From positions 1 through 44,726 of the forward strand of contig CAJCIP010000097.1 of the NCBI GenBank assembly GCA_903970445.1: a stretch of 44,726 nt of DNA, read 5' to 3'. The position numbers and the translations under genes were made by a program. The notes under the pieces are model-generated. The model did not search any database. It had not been told where the DNA came from and worked only from the letters and a program-made list of their open reading frames with translations. Origin of the DNA: Verrucomicrobia bacterium Tous-C9LFEB (GTDB taxonomy: Bacteria > Acidobacteriota > Terriglobia > Terriglobales > Acidobacteriaceae). Below, piece by piece: positions 16,684-24,631 of this stretch. The number at the start of each line of letters is the position of its first letter. Positions within the stretch are counted from its first letter, which is position 1.

Positions 16684-18030
16684 CTAGGCTAACGAGCGAA
16701 GGCGTGCGACGGCAGTAGGAATGATCTCGAGGACTCGATCGATTTCTGCCGGCGTTGTGAATCTCGTTAAAGACAGGCGCAGACTGCTGCGTGCTTCCAT
16801 GGGTGTCAGACCCATTGCGAGAAGGACATGTGACGGTTCTGTCGCACCGGACATACAAGCGGCACCGAAGCTGGCAGCAATGCCATGCAGATCCAACGCG
16901 ATGAGAAGCGCTTCAGCGTCGACACCGCTAAAGCGAATATTGGTGGTGTTCGGAACACGCGGCACTTGGCACGCATTGATGTAGGCATTGGGGATTGTGG
17001 CGAGAAGGCCTTGCTCCAGGCGGTCGCGAAGTACCTGGAGCGTGCGTGGGTTGCTGCTTGCTGATTCGAAGTTCACTCGCTCGCGCTTGGCGCTTGCTTC
17101 GGCAAAGACGGAGATCCTTCGACTGCGCGCATCCGGCGCTTGCTCAGGATGAAGGCTTGATGCGTGTTCGGTTGAGACGACAGATTCGTGAGGGTGGACT
17201 TCGGTCGAGACCGCTGACGTGACAAGATTGGCTGTGTTCACAGTGCAGAGCCAGGTATTCGCTAGGTCAGCGGCTTTGCCAAGCGCGACGATGCCTGGGA
17301 CGTTCTCTGTTCCGGCGCGGCGCTGGCGCTCGTGTGGGCCTCCGTAGAAGAGCGGCGCGAGTGTCACACCCTTGCGGACGAACAAAACTCCGGTACCCTG
17401 AGGTGCATACATCTTGTGACCGGAGATCGTGAGCAGGTTGACGTTTGTTAGCTCGCCCGAAAGATCGAGAAGCACTTTGCCGGCCCCCTGCACGGCGTCG
17501 GTGTGCAGAAGCACGTGATGCTGCTCGGCGATACGCGCGATGTCGCCTATCGGCTGAATCGCGCCTGTTTCGTTGTTCGCGAGCATGATGGAAACGAGCT
17601 TTGTGTGCGGCTTCAGTGCAGCTTCGACTGTTGCCGGGTCGATGACTCCGTCGCGCGTGGGCGCAACGTACGTGACCTCAACGCCACGGCGCTCCAGAGC
17701 TTCAGCGGCATAGAGGACGGCATGATGCTCGATGCGAGAGGTGATGAGGTGGGCCTGCTCTTTGCGATCCAGGAACGGCTGAAGAATGCCGGAAAGCGCA
17801 AGGTTGTTTCCTTCGGTACCGCCTGAGGTAAAAACGATCTCTTTCGGTGTGCAAGTGAGCAAAGCGGCGACAGAAGCTCGCGCGTGCTCTACCGCCGAGC
17901 GTGTGCGCTGACCGGACTGATGCGCAGAACTGGGATTGCCAAAACTATCCGACCAGAACGGGTACATGGCTTCGATAACCTTCGGGAGCACCGGCGTTGT
18001 GGCGTTCGCGTCGAGGTAGATGCGCTGCAT
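16684..18030 (-). CDS. Cysteine desulfurase (NifS/IscS type) with in-frame insert
   Basis: This PLP enzyme takes sulfur from cysteine for iron-sulfur clusters and thio-modifications. Landmarks are YLDANATTP at the N-terminus, FTSGGTEGNN (about 67-76), HTDAVQ, the PLP lysine in SGHKMYAP (Lys206), RRAGTENVPGIVALGKAA (238-254) and the catalytic loop FGAACMSGATEPSHVL (Cys392). The protein has 448 residues from ATG 18030, about 67 more than the family norm. The excess lies between LANTW (256-260) and PRTLQVLRDRL (328 on) and has a composition unlike the rest, with Ser, Glu, Arg and His in a low-complexity mix. The frame is open upstream to 18267, but homology begins at 18030, and a TACAAT 6 nt upstream supports that start. 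Confidence 0.92.
   Translation of the reverse strand: MQRIYLDANATTPVLPKVIEAMYPFWSDSFGNPSSAHQSGQRTRSAVEHARASVAALLTCTPKEIVFTSGGTEGNNLALSGILQPFLDRKEQAHLITSRIEHHAVLYAAEALERRGVEVTYVAPTRDGVIDPATVEAALKPHTKLVSIMLANNETGAIQPIGDIARIAEQHHVLLHTDAVQGAGKVLLDLSGELTNVNLLTISGHKMYAPQGTGVLFVRKGVTLAPLFYGGPHERQRRAGTENVPGIVALGKAADLANTWLCTVNTANLVTSAVSTEVHPHESVVSTEHASSLHPEQAPDARSRRISVFAEASAKRERVNFESASSNPRTLQVLRDRLEQGLLATIPNAYINACQVPRVPNTTNIRFSGVDAEALLIALDLHGIAASFGAACMSGATEPSHVLLAMGLTPMEARSSLRLSLTRFTTPAEIDRVLEIIPTAVARLRSLA
17050..17250 (-). repeat. Repeat-like 201 bp insert inside the cysteine desulfurase gene
   Basis: The segment codes residues 261-327, which have no place in the NifS fold. Its core at 17111-17155 on the + strand begins GAGATCCTTCGACTG and ends GCTCAGGATGAAGG, with ATCCT and AGGAT as inverted ends and a GC-rich centre. 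That wording matches, from memory, the short dispersed palindromic repeats seen between genes in Acidobacteria and other phyla. Here one is read through in frame. Repeat identity needs a genome search. Confidence 0.55.
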
Positions 18031-18036
18031 AAATTC

Positions 18037-18042
18037 ATTGTA
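18037..18042 (-). promoter_or_regulatory. -10-like TACAAT, candidate leaderless start of cysteine desulfurase
   Basis: On the minus strand TACAAT is followed by 6 bases and the ATG at 18030. No SD is present. It picks out exactly the start codon expected from family alignment, which supports both calls. Confidence 0.55.
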
Positions 18043-18133
18043 GGTCGCTTGCGATAATGATTCCTGCGGCGTGACACGCATCTGATTTGTTAGGCTGGTC
18101 ACGCTTTTAGAAACTGAATTTCCGAGGTGAGTG

Positions 18134-18727
18134 ATGCGTTTACGAATTTTTGCTGTGTTAGTAGTTGGTCTCATCTGTAGTGCAGCAGTGGGGCAGATGA
18201 AGCACTGCGGCATGGCGATGGTGCCTGCCGGTGAACGTATGGCGACGCCGGCCGCGGCGCTAAACAAGATGCTCAGCCTTTATGAAGAAGAGCTGACAGG
18301 CGTGGTGAAGGCGATGCCCGCTGACAAGTTCAACTTCGCGCCTAACGCCGCTACCTTTGCGCCTGGTTCCACAGAGAAATTTGACGGTGTGCGCACGTTT
18401 GCGCAGCAGGTGCAGCACCTCACGCAGGGCAATTACTTCTTCTTCATGAATGTGACGAGCGTGAAGCCGGACATTGATATGAAGACGGTCGGCAGCATGA
18501 CGAGTAAGGAAGAGCTGGTGAAGGCGCTGGCTGGGTCGTTTGTTTACGCGCACGAAGCTGTGGATACGATTACGCCTGGCAATGCCTTTGTGCTGATTAA
18601 AGGCGTCGATGGGATGGACACGCGCGCGACCGTCGCGGCATTCGCTGTCGCACACGGTTTCGATCATTACGGGCAGATGGTCGAGTATCTCCGCATGAAT
18701 GGCGTTGTACCGCCCGGAAGCAAGTAG
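18134..18727 (+). CDS. Secreted DinB-like protein
   Basis: This 197-residue protein has a signal peptide (MRLRIFAVLVVGLICSAAVGQ) followed by a DinB-type four-helix bundle: LNKMLSLYEEELTGVVKAMP, VRTFAQQVQHLTQGNYFF with the first metal-ligand His, and AFAVAHGFDHYGQMVEYLRMNG, which carries the C-terminal His pair. DinB-superfamily proteins bind a divalent metal, and some are thiol-dependent S-transferases using bacillithiol or mycothiol. The presence of bshC elsewhere makes a bacillithiol link possible but unproven. Export is unusual for thiol transferases, although acidobacterial genomes carry several exported DinB proteins. GAGGTGA at 18124-18130 is the SD. It is divergent from cysteine desulfurase with a 103 bp gap. 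Confidence 0.82.
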   Translation: MRLRIFAVLVVGLICSAAVGQMKHCGMAMVPAGERMATPAAALNKMLSLYEEELTGVVKAMPADKFNFAPNAATFAPGSTEKFDGVRTFAQQVQHLTQGNYFFFMNVTSVKPDIDMKTVGSMTSKEELVKALAGSFVYAHEAVDTITPGNAFVLIKGVDGMDTRATVAAFAVAHGFDHYGQMVEYLRMNGVVPPGSK

Positions 18728-18751
18728 CCGGCTAAGGCAAGGGACACTACA

Positions 18752-18776
18752 GGCAACGCATTGCGAGTGCATTGCC
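18752..18776. terminator. Imperfect hairpin between convergent DinB-like and citrate synthase genes
   Basis: GGCAA, a mismatch and GCA pair with TGC, a mismatch and TTGCC around a 7-base loop. No T-run follows on either strand. The position between two converging genes fits a bidirectional terminator. Confidence 0.3.
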
Positions 18777-18872
18777 ATGCTTAGCGGGTAAGGTCACTGA
18801 AAGGGCAGGACTTTCCATCGCGGACCGCATCGGGTGCGCTTGCCATCCGATTCCACGGAGAAGGAATTTCGC

Positions 18873-20009
18873 CTACTTACGATCAGTGATTGGAATGTAT
18901 GGGGCAGGGTAAGCTGGCCCGGTGTACTCTGCGCGTGGGCGAATGAGCCGATTGTCGTCGTGCTGCTCGATGACATGGGCGCACCAGCCGGAGATGCGGC
19001 TCAAGGCGAAGATCGGCGTGAAAAGATCGATGTCGATGCCAAGCGTGGTGTAGGTGCTTGCTGAGTAGAAATCGACGTTCGCGTTTAGCTTCTTTTCCTG
19101 CTTGACGAAGAGCTCGATCTTGCGCGACATCTCATACCACTTCGGATTGGCGTCCTTGCCGAGGTCTTCGGACATGCGGCGCAGGTGCGTCGCGCGAGGA
19201 TCTTCTGTGGTGTACACGCGGTGTCCGAAACCTGAGATTTTTTGCTTCGTCGCTAACATGTTGCGTACGAAGTCGACCGGGTCCTCACCGGTCTTTTCGA
19301 TGTTGTAGAGCATGTGCATTACGGCTTCATTCGCTCCGCCGTGCAGAGGTCCTTTGAGTGCGCCGATCGCGCCAGTAATGGCGGAGTGCATGTCGGATAG
19401 TGTCGCCGCGATTACTCGTGCAGCAAAGGTGCTGGCATTCAACTCGTGGTCAGCGTGCAGGACGAGTGCGACATCGAGAGCTTTTGTCGCAGTGTCGGAT
19501 GGGCACCCACCATTGAGCATCCAGAGGAAGTTTGCTGCATGTGAAAGCGATGGGTCGGCCTGAACGACTTCCTTGCCTTTGCGGATGCGGTCGAAGACAG
19601 CGACGATCATTGGGATTTGTGACGTAAGTCGGAACGACTTGCGCATGTTTGCTTCGTGAGAGTCAGAGCGCTCGTCTTCGTCGTAAAGCGAGAGCAGAGA
19701 GACGGTCGTGCGTAACACTTCCATCGGTGACGCGGTTTTTGGAAGTCTGTGCAGGAATGAGACGACATCGTCCGAAAGCACGCGCGCGGCAGCCAAGTGG
19801 CTCGTGAAAGTAGCTAGATCGCCGCTTGTTGGCAGCGCGCCATTCCAGAGCAGATAAGTTGTTTCTTCGAACGTGGACTTCTGCGCGAGCTCATGAATGT
19901 CGATACCGCGATACGAGAGGATGCCTTTAGCCCCATCGATGAAGCAGATCGACGACTCATTGGCGACGACGTCCTGGAGGCCCTTGGGTGCTGCAACTGT
20001 AGAAGACAT
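18873..20009 (-). CDS. gltA: Citrate synthase
   Basis: This 378-residue protein condenses acetyl-CoA with oxaloacetate in the TCA cycle or, as some relatives do, propionyl-CoA in the methylcitrate cycle. Key parts are ICFIDGAKGILSYRGIDIHELA near the N-terminus, LHADHELNAS with a substrate-binding His (about 185), GPLHGGANE with the catalytic His (about 222), GFGHRVY (about 261) and VDFYSAS with the catalytic Asp (about 316). The length fits the short dimeric form common in Gram-positives and Acidobacteria, not the larger E. coli hexamer. GGAG 5 nt before the ATG is an acceptable SD. It lies 71 bp downstream of the ThiO-like gene on the same strand. Citrate versus 2-methylcitrate preference cannot be told by eye. 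Confidence 0.94.
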   Translation of the reverse strand: MSSTVAAPKGLQDVVANESSICFIDGAKGILSYRGIDIHELAQKSTFEETTYLLWNGALPTSGDLATFTSHLAAARVLSDDVVSFLHRLPKTASPMEVLRTTVSLLSLYDEDERSDSHEANMRKSFRLTSQIPMIVAVFDRIRKGKEVVQADPSLSHAANFLWMLNGGCPSDTATKALDVALVLHADHELNASTFAARVIAATLSDMHSAITGAIGALKGPLHGGANEAVMHMLYNIEKTGEDPVDFVRNMLATKQKISGFGHRVYTTEDPRATHLRRMSEDLGKDANPKWYEMSRKIELFVKQEKKLNANVDFYSASTYTTLGIDIDLFTPIFALSRISGWCAHVIEQHDDNRLIRPRAEYTGPAYPAPYIPITDRK

Positions 20010-20080
20010 GCGTACTCCGGAAGAAACAGTAGCATCGATTATGGAAGATGCTGAAAACGCTTGTCACGGTGCGGGTGCGT

Positions 20081-21049
20081 TTATCGACTAGGTTGTGCGG
20101 TTCGTTGCTGATAGCGTGTGGCTCGGAAGGGCGCGATGTCGATCCGCGGTTGGCGGCCTTCGATCAGGTCGGCTATGACTTTTGCTGTACCTGGCGCGAG
20201 CAGGATCCCGTTGCGGAAGTGCCCTGTCGCGACAAGTTCGCGCTCGTTGACGCGGGCTAGAGTCGGAAGATTATCAGGCGTGCCGGGCCTCAGGCCTGCC
20301 CAGGCTTCCACGATAGGAGCGTCTGAGAGGAAGCGAAGGTCGCCTGTGAGATCGGCGGCTGCTGCTCTGAGTTGAACTAAATGTTCCGCGTGCGTGGTAA
20401 GGTCGAAGCCGACGTCTTCGACAGTCGCGCCGATAAGAGCGGTGCCTGCCTGCGGGCCTTGGGTGCGAGGAACGATGTAGACGTGCTCGGCGCGATGGAC
20501 CTCGGTGAGAGTGGAAGCCCGAGGTAGCTCTACGCGCAACATTTGGCCTTTGCGTGGAGAGACGTTGTAGTGTTTGGCCCATGCTCCAGTGGTCCAAACG
20601 ACTTGCGCCCTCGTTGGTAGAACTTCGACTTGTTCGTGTTCACGAATGTCGATAGACAGAGCCTTTGCCGCCGCCAGTAAGGCGGGCGCGAGCTGGCGGG
20701 GGTCAATGGAAGACTCGACTAGTCGTGTGCCGACACCACGCGCGTCATACTGGTTGGTGATTCTCGTCTGATAAGGAACTGGCATCCCGCCGAGCCGCTC
20801 TATTCGTTGCAGAAATTCCGTATAGACACTAACGCTGAATTGCGCCAATTCCTGAAGGTCCGGCGGATTGTACGGATCGTGCACGGCGAGCATGCCAGCA
20901 GCGGCGCCCGATGCGTGAGAAAGTGCCGTATCCCGGTCTACAACCGTGACTCGTGCTCCACGTGCGTCAAGTTCCAGAGCGAGGGAAAGTCCTATAATCC
21001 CGGCACCGATGATAAGTATTTCGGCTTGCGGCAGCGCGGGAGAGCTCAT
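20081..21049 (-). CDS. thiO: FAD-dependent amino-acid oxidase, glycine oxidase ThiO-like
   Basis: The product has an N-terminal dinucleotide-binding motif (ILIIGAGIIGLSLALELDARGARVTVVDRD), the DAO-family segment SGAAAGMLAVHDPYNPP, and C-terminal motifs EAWAGLRPGTPDNLPTLA and GHFRNGILLAPGTAKVIADLI that close the FAD site. ThiO oxidises glycine to the imine used for the thiazole ring of thiamine. The motifs fit glycine oxidase best among D-amino-acid oxidases, but no thi genes are adjacent, so another amine substrate is possible. Two start codons lie close together (21055 and 21049). I chose 21049 because TAAAAT ends 9 nt before it and no SD exists. Confidence 0.85.
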   Translation of the reverse strand: MSSPALPQAEILIIGAGIIGLSLALELDARGARVTVVDRDTALSHASGAAAGMLAVHDPYNPPDLQELAQFSVSVYTEFLQRIERLGGMPVPYQTRITNQYDARGVGTRLVESSIDPRQLAPALLAAAKALSIDIREHEQVEVLPTRAQVVWTTGAWAKHYNVSPRKGQMLRVELPRASTLTEVHRAEHVYIVPRTQGPQAGTALIGATVEDVGFDLTTHAEHLVQLRAAAADLTGDLRFLSDAPIVEAWAGLRPGTPDNLPTLARVNERELVATGHFRNGILLAPGTAKVIADLIEGRQPRIDIAPFRATRYQQRTAQPSR

Positions 21050-21058
21050 TGGCATCCC

Positions 21059-21064
21059 ATTTTA
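21059..21064 (-). promoter_or_regulatory. -10-like TAAAAT, candidate leaderless start of thiO
   Basis: TAAAAT is 9 nt before the ATG at 21049 and only 3 nt before the alternative at 21055. CACTAAAA is repeated 22 bp upstream, and no -35 consensus is visible. Confidence 0.45.
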
Positions 21065-21194
21065 GTGCGTTCTGACGCAAGTTTTAGTGGTTCAGTTGGA
21101 CCGATATCGGGCACCATCTCGTCTAAGGAAATAACGAGTGGTCGGGCCCTGTCGTTTGCCTTCTGATTCAACCTCACATGCAAGGAGAAAAGGC

Positions 21195-22049
21195 ATGGCC
21201 GAAAACAATGAATACGTAGTTCAACCGAAGGCACCCGGTTGGCTAATTGGTGTTGCAGTCGCGGGTCTCGTGCTCGCGCTTGGAGCACTCGCGTGGAGCC
21301 TTGGTTTGCAAAACCACTACACCGCATCGCAGGCTTCGTACCAGAAGGATTTGGCGGCTGCCAACCAGCGCAACGCGGATCTTGATCAGAAGCTTGAGGA
21401 AACCAATGACCGCATGAAAGCACAAGCAGAAACGCTTGGGCAGAGTGTGGGTTTGACGCAAAAGCAGCTTGAGGATAAGTCGAACCAGCTGCTCGCCGCA
21501 CAGCGTTCTACTTCGGCCGCAACTGCCCGCCTAGCCAAGGAGCAAGCCGCGACTGCGAAGCAGGTCGGCGACGTGCAGACCGACGTTTCCTCTGTGAAGA
21601 CAGACGTTGGTGGCGTGAAGACAGACGTTGCGACAACACAAGCTGATCTCGCCCAGACAAAGTCACAGCTCACGCGAGTGGTAGGCGACCAAGGTGTGAT
21701 GAGTGGGCTGATCGCGACCAACCACGACGAGTTCCTGGAACTGAAGCGTCGGGGCGAACGAAACTATTACGAGTTCACGCTGCACAAGGGTCAAGAGCCT
21801 CAGAATGTAGGCACCATCAAGGTTGGACTGAAGAAAGTCGATCAAAAGCGGTCCAAGTTCACGCTGCTGGTAAATGCAGATGACAAAAGCATCGAAAAGA
21901 AGGACAAGAACCTCGATGAGCCTGTGCAGTTTTATTCCGGTAAGACACCAGCTCTGTTCGAGATCGTGGTCAATAACATAAGCAAGAATGAAGTGCAGGG
22001 CTACCTGAGCACTCCGAAGAGCGCTCCTGCACCGCTAGCAGTTCCTTAG
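21195..22049 (+). CDS. Membrane-anchored coiled-coil protein of unknown function
   Basis: This 284-residue protein starts at ATG 21195, supported by AAGGAG at 21182-21187. It has a short cytoplasmic tail, one membrane helix (about residues 16-37, LIGVAVAGLVLALGALAW), then a long coiled coil (about 45-175) rich in Ala, Gln, Lys and Asp. In the coil the heptad-like VKTDVGG unit repeats (DVSSVKTDVGGVKTDV). The last 100 residues form a compact domain (NYYEFTLHKGQEPQNVGTIKVGLKKVD ... VQGYLSTPK) that I do not recognise. The layout resembles a periplasmic spacer or tether, with the end domain holding something away from the membrane. It is monocistronic and is followed by a good terminator. Confidence 0.8.
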   Translation: MAENNEYVVQPKAPGWLIGVAVAGLVLALGALAWSLGLQNHYTASQASYQKDLAAANQRNADLDQKLEETNDRMKAQAETLGQSVGLTQKQLEDKSNQLLAAQRSTSAATARLAKEQAATAKQVGDVQTDVSSVKTDVGGVKTDVATTQADLAQTKSQLTRVVGDQGVMSGLIATNHDEFLELKRRGERNYYEFTLHKGQEPQNVGTIKVGLKKVDQKRSKFTLLVNADDKSIEKKDKNLDEPVQFYSGKTPALFEIVVNNISKNEVQGYLSTPKSAPAPLAVP

Positions 22050-22068
22050 TTGCGTCGAGCTTCCATCG

Positions 22069-22097
22069 AAAAGGCCATGCTAAACGCGTGGCCTTTT
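22069..22097. terminator. Rho-independent terminator between converging genes
   Basis: AAAAGGCCA (22069-22077) and TGGCCTTTT (22089-22097) form a perfect 9 bp stem with an 11-base loop. The T-run on the + strand and the matching run on the - strand make it bidirectional. It lies 20 bp after the coiled-coil gene and 26 bp beyond the end of the minus-strand neighbour. Confidence 0.85.
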
Positions 22098-22122
22098 CTC
22101 TCTCTTGAGACTGCAGCATAGC

Positions 22123-22704
22123 CTACGGCAGCGCCCCTGTCTGTGCAGGCTGGTTGTGCATTTCAACGGACACACTGGCGGACTTCTTGCTCTTCCAGGC
22201 GTTTTCGTCAAGGCCGGGGAACTGCAGGATGAACTGCCCTTCCAGACTCGTATGAGGGGCTATCTCATCGCCGAAGCCGAGCGGGTGTGGGAGCATTGGT
22301 GTGAGCGCGGGGAAGATGCTCTCGAGGCGATCCACGTCGTGCCGCTGAACGATGCTGCCGTCTGGTGAAGATCCATCGCCGGCCGTGAGTGTGGCGTTCG
22401 CACCGTCGATCGATACAGGAAAGCGGAACTTGTTTTCAACGTGCACGGTGACGACGACATACAGATCGCTTTCCGTCGATGCTGCGGCGCCGCTGATGAC
22501 GTTCATGCCGTGGCCTTTGCGCGTGGCTGCCGCGAATTGTGCCGTGGGTGCGAAGATCCTGGTGTTGGTCACGGTGACCTTGGCGGTGTCGCGTGGAATG
22601 AAATAAAAAAGCGCACCAACGGCCACTGCAAGAATTGCTATCGCAAGGATAACCGAGGTGAGCGGGCTGCGTTCCGGCGGCGGTGCGAGTTGAAGGTCCG
22701 ACAT
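22123..22704 (-). CDS. Membrane-anchored exported protein of unknown function
   Basis: This 193-residue protein has a proline-rich cytoplasmic tail (LAPPPERS), one membrane helix (about residues 15-35, VILAIAILAVAVGALFYF) and an exported beta-rich domain (KVTVTNTRIFAPTAQF; DLYVVVTVHVENKF; LEGQFILQFPGLDE). The exported part resembles DUF4352-like or FixG-like Ig folds, with a conserved-looking segment on response to a fixed protein surface, but I cannot assign a family. The frame is open to 22764, but the ATG at 22704 gives a proper N-terminus, and TATTCT lies 6 nt upstream. It follows polX by 34 bp on the same strand. Confidence 0.7.
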   Translation of the reverse strand: MSDLQLAPPPERSPLTSVILAIAILAVAVGALFYFIPRDTAKVTVTNTRIFAPTAQFAAATRKGHGMNVISGAAASTESDLYVVVTVHVENKFRFPVSIDGANATLTAGDGSSPDGSIVQRHDVDRLESIFPALTPMLPHPLGFGDEIAPHTSLEGQFILQFPGLDENAWKSKKSASVSVEMHNQPAQTGALP

Positions 22705-22710
22705 GGAGGA

Positions 22711-22716
22711 AGAATA
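22711..22716 (-). promoter_or_regulatory. -10-like TATTCT before the 22704 start
   Basis: TATTCT is 6 nt before the ATG with no SD between. It lies in the 34 bp gap after polX, so it would be an internal promoter of that transcription unit. Confidence 0.35.
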
Positions 22717-22738
22717 CCGCTCCGCTGGATGAAATGTC

Positions 22739-24577
22739 TTACGGGCGAGCGCGCAGGGCGGCAAGAAATTGTTCGACTGGCAAGGTGTTCAAGACATCCT
22801 GAGGCGTAAGCCAGGCGCGGCGCAGTTGCACGATGCCGTGGTCGATGAGGTCAAGCTCGTCAATTGAATGGGCATCTGTGTTTGCGGAAATCTTGCAGCC
22901 TTGTTCCTTTGCAAGCCGAAGGTTGAGATCATTTAGATCTGATCGCGCAGGTGCCGAATTGTGCTCTACGGCAATGCCGAGCTTGGCAGCGACGGGAAGT
23001 AGTTGGGCAAGGTCAACTTTGTACGGGTCGCGCTTGAGCACCTTGCGGCCGGTGGGGTGGCCGAGAATGTGGACGTAAGGGTTCTCGCAGGCGCGGAGGA
23101 TGCGCGCGGTGATTTCGTCGCTGGTTTGATTAAAGCCGGAGTGCACGCTGGCCACAACAATATCGAGTTGAGCGAGAGTTTCGTTCTCAAGGTCGATTGC
23201 TCCATCGAGCAGGATATCGACCTCGATCCCGGCAAGGACCCGAAAGGGAACTATTGGTTTTTCCGCAGCGGGCTCGTTGTTGCGTAGCTGCCATTCGTAG
23301 CGCTCCCACTGAGGACCGCGGCCTGCGGAAAACTCCTCGGCGAGTTCATTGGAAACGGCGCGAATGCGGGCAGCGTGAGCAAGCGTGCGCATGTCGTCCA
23401 TGCCGTTGGTCATGGCGAGGTTCTTCGAGTGATCGGTGATCGCGATGTATTCAAGGCCACGGCTGATGGCCGCTTCAGCCATCTCTCGGATGGAGTTGGA
23501 GCCGTCGGACTCGAAGGTGTGCATGTGCACATCGCCACGAATGTCGCCACGCACGATCAGGTGCGGCAGCGTGTGTCTGGCGGCGGCTTCGAGCTCGCCG
23601 CAGTTTTCGCGAAGCTCCGGTGGGATGTAGTCGAGGTCGAGCGCATTGTAGATTTCCTGCTCGGTAGCGGCTGCGACGATGGTGTTGTCTTCCAGGCGGA
23701 GGAGCGCGTATTCGCTGAGTGTGAGGCCGCGCTTGATTGCACGCTGCCGCAGTGCGACGTTGTGATGCTTCGAGCCGGTGAAGTATTGCAGTGCAGCGCC
23801 ATAGCTGGCACGCGGAAGAAGGCGCACGTCTACCTGCAGGTTGTTACGCATAGTGAAGCTGACTTTGTTCTGACCCTTGGCGAGCAGTTTATCGATGAGC
23901 GGAAGGGAGGCGACGTGCTCGACGGCGGCGCTGACGACATCAGGCTCGCAAGCAGGACCAGTGACAAGGAGATCGAGGTCGCCGACACTCTCTTTGCCAC
24001 GCCGTAACGAGCCCGCTGGTGTGATGGTTTCAATACCAGGAAGCTGCCGGATGAGTTCGGAAATGCGTTCCGCGTGATCGCGCGCGACATCGATCCGAAA
24101 GCGCGAGACATTCTTGCGGTGGTCTTCGATGCCCTTGAGTAGCTTGTCCGTAAACTTTTGGCCCATGCGGGGAAGCGTGAGCAGATCCCCGCGTCTGGCA
24201 GCCGCTTCGAGCTCGTCGATGTTGGAGACGTTAAGAGCCGAGAAGAGCATCGCCACAGTCTTTGGTCCCATGCCCGGCAAGCGAAGCATCTCCAGCATGG
24301 TGGGCCGGTAACGGGTGAGTAGTTCGTCGCGCAGCGGGATCGAGCCGGTTGCGACGATGTCTCGTATATTTGCGGCCATGCCTTTGCCGATGCCTGGAAT
24401 GTTGAGCAGGGCTTTCGGGTCCGCTTCGGGAGCAGTGAGCGTTTCCAGCTGCACCGTTTGTTGCTCGACTGCTTCTGCAGCGCGACGGTATGAGCGCACA
24501 CGGAACGGGTCTGCGGAGTCGATTTCAAGGAGCGCGGCGGTTTCATCGAGCATCCGCGCGATTGCGATGTTGTCCAT
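22739..24577 (-). CDS. polX: DNA polymerase X family protein with PHP domain
   Basis: This 612-residue protein is a bacterial PolX. The N-terminal part has the 8-kDa-like helical domain and helix-hairpin-helix elements (LLNIPGIGKGMAANI; LRLPGMGPKTVAML). The polymerase palm follows with GSLRRGKESVGDLDLLV near residue 190, which carries catalytic aspartates. The C-terminal PHP domain (about 340-600) has HMHTFESDG, DHSKN, EHNSAPAR and NTDAHSID metal motifs and usually gives 3'-5' exonuclease activity. PolX fills short gaps in base-excision and end-joining repair. No SD is clear before the ATG at 24577. It lies 54 bp after the Nudix gene on the same strand, which suggests a nucleotide/DNA maintenance operon. 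Confidence 0.94.
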   Translation of the reverse strand: MDNIAIARMLDETAALLEIDSADPFRVRSYRRAAEAVEQQTVQLETLTAPEADPKALLNIPGIGKGMAANIRDIVATGSIPLRDELLTRYRPTMLEMLRLPGMGPKTVAMLFSALNVSNIDELEAAARRGDLLTLPRMGQKFTDKLLKGIEDHRKNVSRFRIDVARDHAERISELIRQLPGIETITPAGSLRRGKESVGDLDLLVTGPACEPDVVSAAVEHVASLPLIDKLLAKGQNKVSFTMRNNLQVDVRLLPRASYGAALQYFTGSKHHNVALRQRAIKRGLTLSEYALLRLEDNTIVAAATEQEIYNALDLDYIPPELRENCGELEAAARHTLPHLIVRGDIRGDVHMHTFESDGSNSIREMAEAAISRGLEYIAITDHSKNLAMTNGMDDMRTLAHAARIRAVSNELAEEFSAGRGPQWERYEWQLRNNEPAAEKPIVPFRVLAGIEVDILLDGAIDLENETLAQLDIVVASVHSGFNQTSDEITARILRACENPYVHILGHPTGRKVLKRDPYKVDLAQLLPVAAKLGIAVEHNSAPARSDLNDLNLRLAKEQGCKISANTDAHSIDELDLIDHGIVQLRRAWLTPQDVLNTLPVEQFLAALRARP

Positions 24578-24631
24578 AAGTAGTAAGACGCAGGTGAGGT
24601 CCAGGCGATGTTGGTGTAAATAGCAGCGATG

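Noticed and set aside
18031-18267. N-terminal extension of cysteine desulfurase up to 18267
   Set aside because: The extra 79 residues are not part of the family, overlap the divergent DinB-like gene and its SD, and ignore the TACAAT-ATG arrangement at 18030.
23375-24007. Plus-strand ORF inside polX
   Set aside because: Antisense to a clear PolX; no domain and no SD.
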